The notes beneath the pieces are model-generated. The model was not told where the DNA came from. It searched no databases and saw nothing but the letters and a program-made list of their open reading frames with translations. From Dehalococcoidia bacterium UBA4060 (lineage in GTDB: Bacteria > Chloroflexota > Dehalococcoidia > GIF9 > UBA5629): a stretch of 16,699 bases of DNA. The stretch covers positions 30,345 through 47,043 of the forward strand of contig DFZI01000004.1 of assembly GCA_002383665.1 (NCBI GenBank), in the 5' to 3' direction. Shown one piece after another: positions 14,872 through 16,699 of the stretch (positions are counted from its first letter, which is position 1; every line of letters begins with the position of its first letter). The translations under genes and the position numbers were made by a program.

Positions 14872-15534
14872 CTATCTGGATGTGGAATTGCAGCTCGGGC
14901 AGAGAGCGGCCAATGTGCACTGGTTGCACAGAGGATACCGTGCCCTACAGGTCTTACGGCCGTGTTCAATGATCAGCATGTGGCAGCGATAGACGTCCTC
15001 AGCTCTAACAATCCTCTCAAGCTCAATATGCGCCTCCTCTACCGATAACCTGTTGTCAATCAGCTGGAGCCTTCTGGCCACGCGGTAGACATGGGTATCG
15101 ACGGGAAAGGCGGGCATGCCCAGCGAGAAAAGCAGCACGCAACTGGCGGTCTTCATGCCCACGCCGGGCAATCTGGTCAGCCATGCCCTGGCTTCTTTTA
15201 CGCTGTATTTTCTCAGGAACTCCAGATCGAAACCATGATTTTCAGCCTTCAGGGCAGAGAGGGCGCTCCTGATATACCTGGCTTTGGCATCGGCCAGTCC
15301 TCCGCTCCTGATGGCATCTGTGATCTCAGAAATATCTGCCTTGGCAATATTGTCCCAGGTGCCGAACTTTTTCATAAGCGAGTCATAGGCACGGCCGGAG
15401 TTGGCATCCGAGGTATTCTGGGAGAGGATGGTCTGTACCAGTTCACCTGCAGGCTCCAGCCTCCTGCGCCAGGGGCGGTCACCATATGTCGTGATGAGGA
15501 TGGGGAGGATCTGAGATAGTGCAGGTTTTTTCAT
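14872..15534 (-). CDS. endonuclease III-type (HhH-GPD) DNA glycosylase with 4Fe-4S motif
   Basis: 220 residues. A base-excision repair enzyme that removes damaged bases and usually nicks the abasic site. The helix-hairpin-helix LPGVGMKTA contains the catalytic Lys128, the Asp of VDTHVYRVARRL is Asp146, and C196-x6-C203-x2-C206-x5-C212 is the iron-sulfur loop. The N-terminal ILSQNTSDANSGRAY is the family's substrate-pocket region. Residues LSQNTSD rather than the LSAQTTD of classic Nth suggest an archaeal/Pa-AGOG-neighbour or Nth-like subclass acting on pyrimidines or mismatched T, so I leave the symbol blank. An in-frame TGA 12 bases upstream fixes the start; no strong ribosome binding site is seen. 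It sits near the alkyltransferase, giving two repair genes within 2 kb. Confidence 0.9.
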   Translation of the reverse strand: MKKPALSQILPILITTYGDRPWRRRLEPAGELVQTILSQNTSDANSGRAYDSLMKKFGTWDNIAKADISEITDAIRSGGLADAKARYIRSALSALKAENHGFDLEFLRKYSVKEARAWLTRLPGVGMKTASCVLLFSLGMPAFPVDTHVYRVARRLQLIDNRLSVEEAHIELERIVRAEDVYRCHMLIIEHGRKTCRARYPLCNQCTLAALCPSCNSTSR

Positions 15535-15638
15535 AGGTGGAATCCATCACTTTAAATTTCAGGATCCGAAGTCCAGATAAATTAGAAATAATGATATCTG
15601 AATTTGTGAAGAAACCGGTTGCTGGCTGGGAAGATTTA

Positions 15639-16699
15639 TCATTGGCACAGTTTCTCCACGATATCTGTGTATACTTCCACCCCTTTGATCAGGCTATCGG
15701 CGGATATCTTTTCATCGATTCCGTGCATTGATCCCATCAGTTCCTGGCTGACCACGGTAGGGCAGAATCCATAAGCAGGGATTCCTTTCTCCCTGAAAAA
15801 GCGGGAATCGGTTGTGCCCAGCATAAGATAGGGTGCCGTAATAGCTTCCGGATAATGTTCCTGCAGGGTTCTCTCAATAATGCGATAGCCTTCAGTATCC
15901 ACAGAGGAAGCATTGCCGCTGCCCTTCATGAGGTGCTCCACCTCGATTTCTGCGTCATTCAGGAGCTCGGTTAAACGCTGCACCCAGGCATCTGAGTCCT
16001 CTCCCGGCAATATCCGTGTGTCGATCAACGCCTCGGCATAAGAGGGTATGACGTTTACCCTATCCCCTGAGTGCATTGAATTAAGGCTGATGGTGTTGGA
16101 GAGCATTGCCCTGATCTGTGCCCTGTTGATCAGCCCGCTTTCCACTACCACTTTCAGCAATGTTTCATTGTTGCCGTCTTCTGCGTAGGGCCTGAGCTCT
16201 GCCCAGACCTGTGCCATGCGTTTGAAATACTCTGCGACAACAGGTGTCACCTGCAGGGCAGGTTTGTATTCCAGCAGCCGGTGCGTAGCGCGTATAATGC
16301 GTTCCAGCGGGTTATGCTCATGTGGCGTGGAGCCGTGGCCGGGTATGCCCTTCCTCTTCAGCTTCAGCCAGCATGGACCCTTTTCGCCGGGCGAGATCAT
16401 GGCAATCAATCTGTCGGATGCTACATCGTTGACGATATAGCTGCCCTCGTTAAGCAGCAGGCCTGCCTCAAAATCATCGGGGAACTGACGCAGAAGGTAT
16501 TCCACGCCGTTGTCTGCGCCCGATTCCTCGTCGGCAGCCGCCAAAAATACGATATCGCAAGCAGGTTGGATCTTCCTGTCCCGGATGGCAAGTATGGTCA
16601 GCAACTGTATAATGCCCAGTGACTTGGTATCAAGGGCACCGCGTCCGCAGATATAACCGTCGATCAAATCACCGCCAAAAGGATCAAAGCTCCAATCGT
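15639..16699 (-). CDS. M20-family metallopeptidase, 5' end outside window
   Basis: The frame is open to base 16699, and the residues before the TTG at 16667 (DWSFDPFGGD) already match the family, so the gene begins beyond the window. 352 codons are visible. Zinc-binding marks of M20 peptidases (ArgE/DapE/CPG2-like) are GRGALDTKS (bridging Asp), AAADEESGADNG (general-base Glu and ligand Glu), and SMHGIDEKIS near the C-terminus (last His). The first His ligand lies outside. The central lid/dimerisation domain starts near GPCWLKLKRKGIPGHGSTPH. It hydrolyses N-acyl amino acid or peptide bonds; the exact substrate is unknown. No signal peptide can be judged. The 104-base gap to the endonuclease gene holds nothing recognisable. 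Confidence 0.92.
   Translation of the reverse strand, partial: DWSFDPFGGDLIDGYICGRGALDTKSLGIIQLLTILAIRDRKIQPACDIVFLAAADEESGADNGVEYLLRQFPDDFEAGLLLNEGSYIVNDVASDRLIAMISPGEKGPCWLKLKRKGIPGHGSTPHEHNPLERIIRATHRLLEYKPALQVTPVVAEYFKRMAQVWAELRPYAEDGNNETLLKVVVESGLINRAQIRAMLSNTISLNSMHSGDRVNVIPSYAEALIDTRILPGEDSDAWVQRLTELLNDAEIEVEHLMKGSGNASSVDTEGYRIIERTLQEHYPEAITAPYLMLGTTDSRFFREKGIPAYGFCPTVVSQELMGSMHGIDEKISADSLIKGVEVYTDIVEKLCQ

Noticed and set aside
1..16699. CRISPR arrays, complete insertion sequences, integrase genes, replication origin
   Set aside because: No regularly spaced repeats, intact transposase or integrase frame, or iteron/DnaA-box cluster was seen on either strand.

Overview
The window comes from a bacterial chromosome or metagenomic contig of moderate GC content. 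It is not obviously plasmid or phage. Several things suggest an anaerobic, fatty-acid- or CoA-ester-using environmental bacterium, possibly of the Chloroflexota (Dehalococcoidia-like): a thiolase-fold protein paired with a zinc-ribbon DUF35/SCP2 protein, a 4-hydroxybutyryl-CoA-dehydratase/HpaB-type flavoprotein, and large exported beta-propeller and Ig-like proteins anchored by a lipobox-like or C-terminal membrane segment. This taxonomic guess is an inference from gene content. No marker gene in the window proves it.

Layout. Bases 1-3848 (+) hold a nearly complete Eco57I-type restriction-modification methylase (open at the left edge). It is translationally coupled by an ATGA overlap to a pRiA4b ORF-3-like protein. 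Bases 3849-4590 are a junction zone: a short HTH-like relic, tRNA-Arg(TCG) on the minus strand, a perfect 13-bp inverted repeat just upstream of the tRNA, a 16-bp perfect palindrome, and the 3' end of a decayed gene. Bases 4588-5746 are a thiolase-fold gene broken by at least four separate lesions. Its usual partner, a DUF35 zinc-ribbon/OB protein fused to an SCP2 domain (5760-6761), is intact and has a strong ribosome binding site. Bases 6762-7148 are a hairpin-rich non-coding stretch before a 66-residue membrane protein. tRNA-His(GTG), minus strand with a consensus -10 box, follows at 7539-7616.

From 7705 to 13788 three minus-strand genes appear to form one unit, in order of transcription: an HpaB/AbfD-family flavoprotein, a putative lipoprotein with Ig-like and CARDB-like domains, and a 998-residue secreted BNR-type propeller protein with a C-terminal membrane anchor. 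The last two overlap by 34 bp. Divergent from this unit is an O6-alkylguanine-DNA alkyltransferase (13922-14476, +). Next, on the minus strand, are a DUF4405 cytochrome-b-like membrane protein, an endonuclease III-type DNA glycosylase with a 4Fe-4S motif, and an M20-family metallopeptidase open at the right edge.

The strongest second-look signals are the stepwise decay of the thiolase operon with survival of its partner gene, the inverted repeat beside tRNA-Arg, the AbfD-like flavoprotein that has lost the residues expected to hold the iron-sulfur cluster and sits with surface proteins, and the structured non-coding region at 6762-7148. I did not find a clearly new defence or mobile system. 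The R-M plus pRiA4b ORF-3 pair is the nearest candidate.
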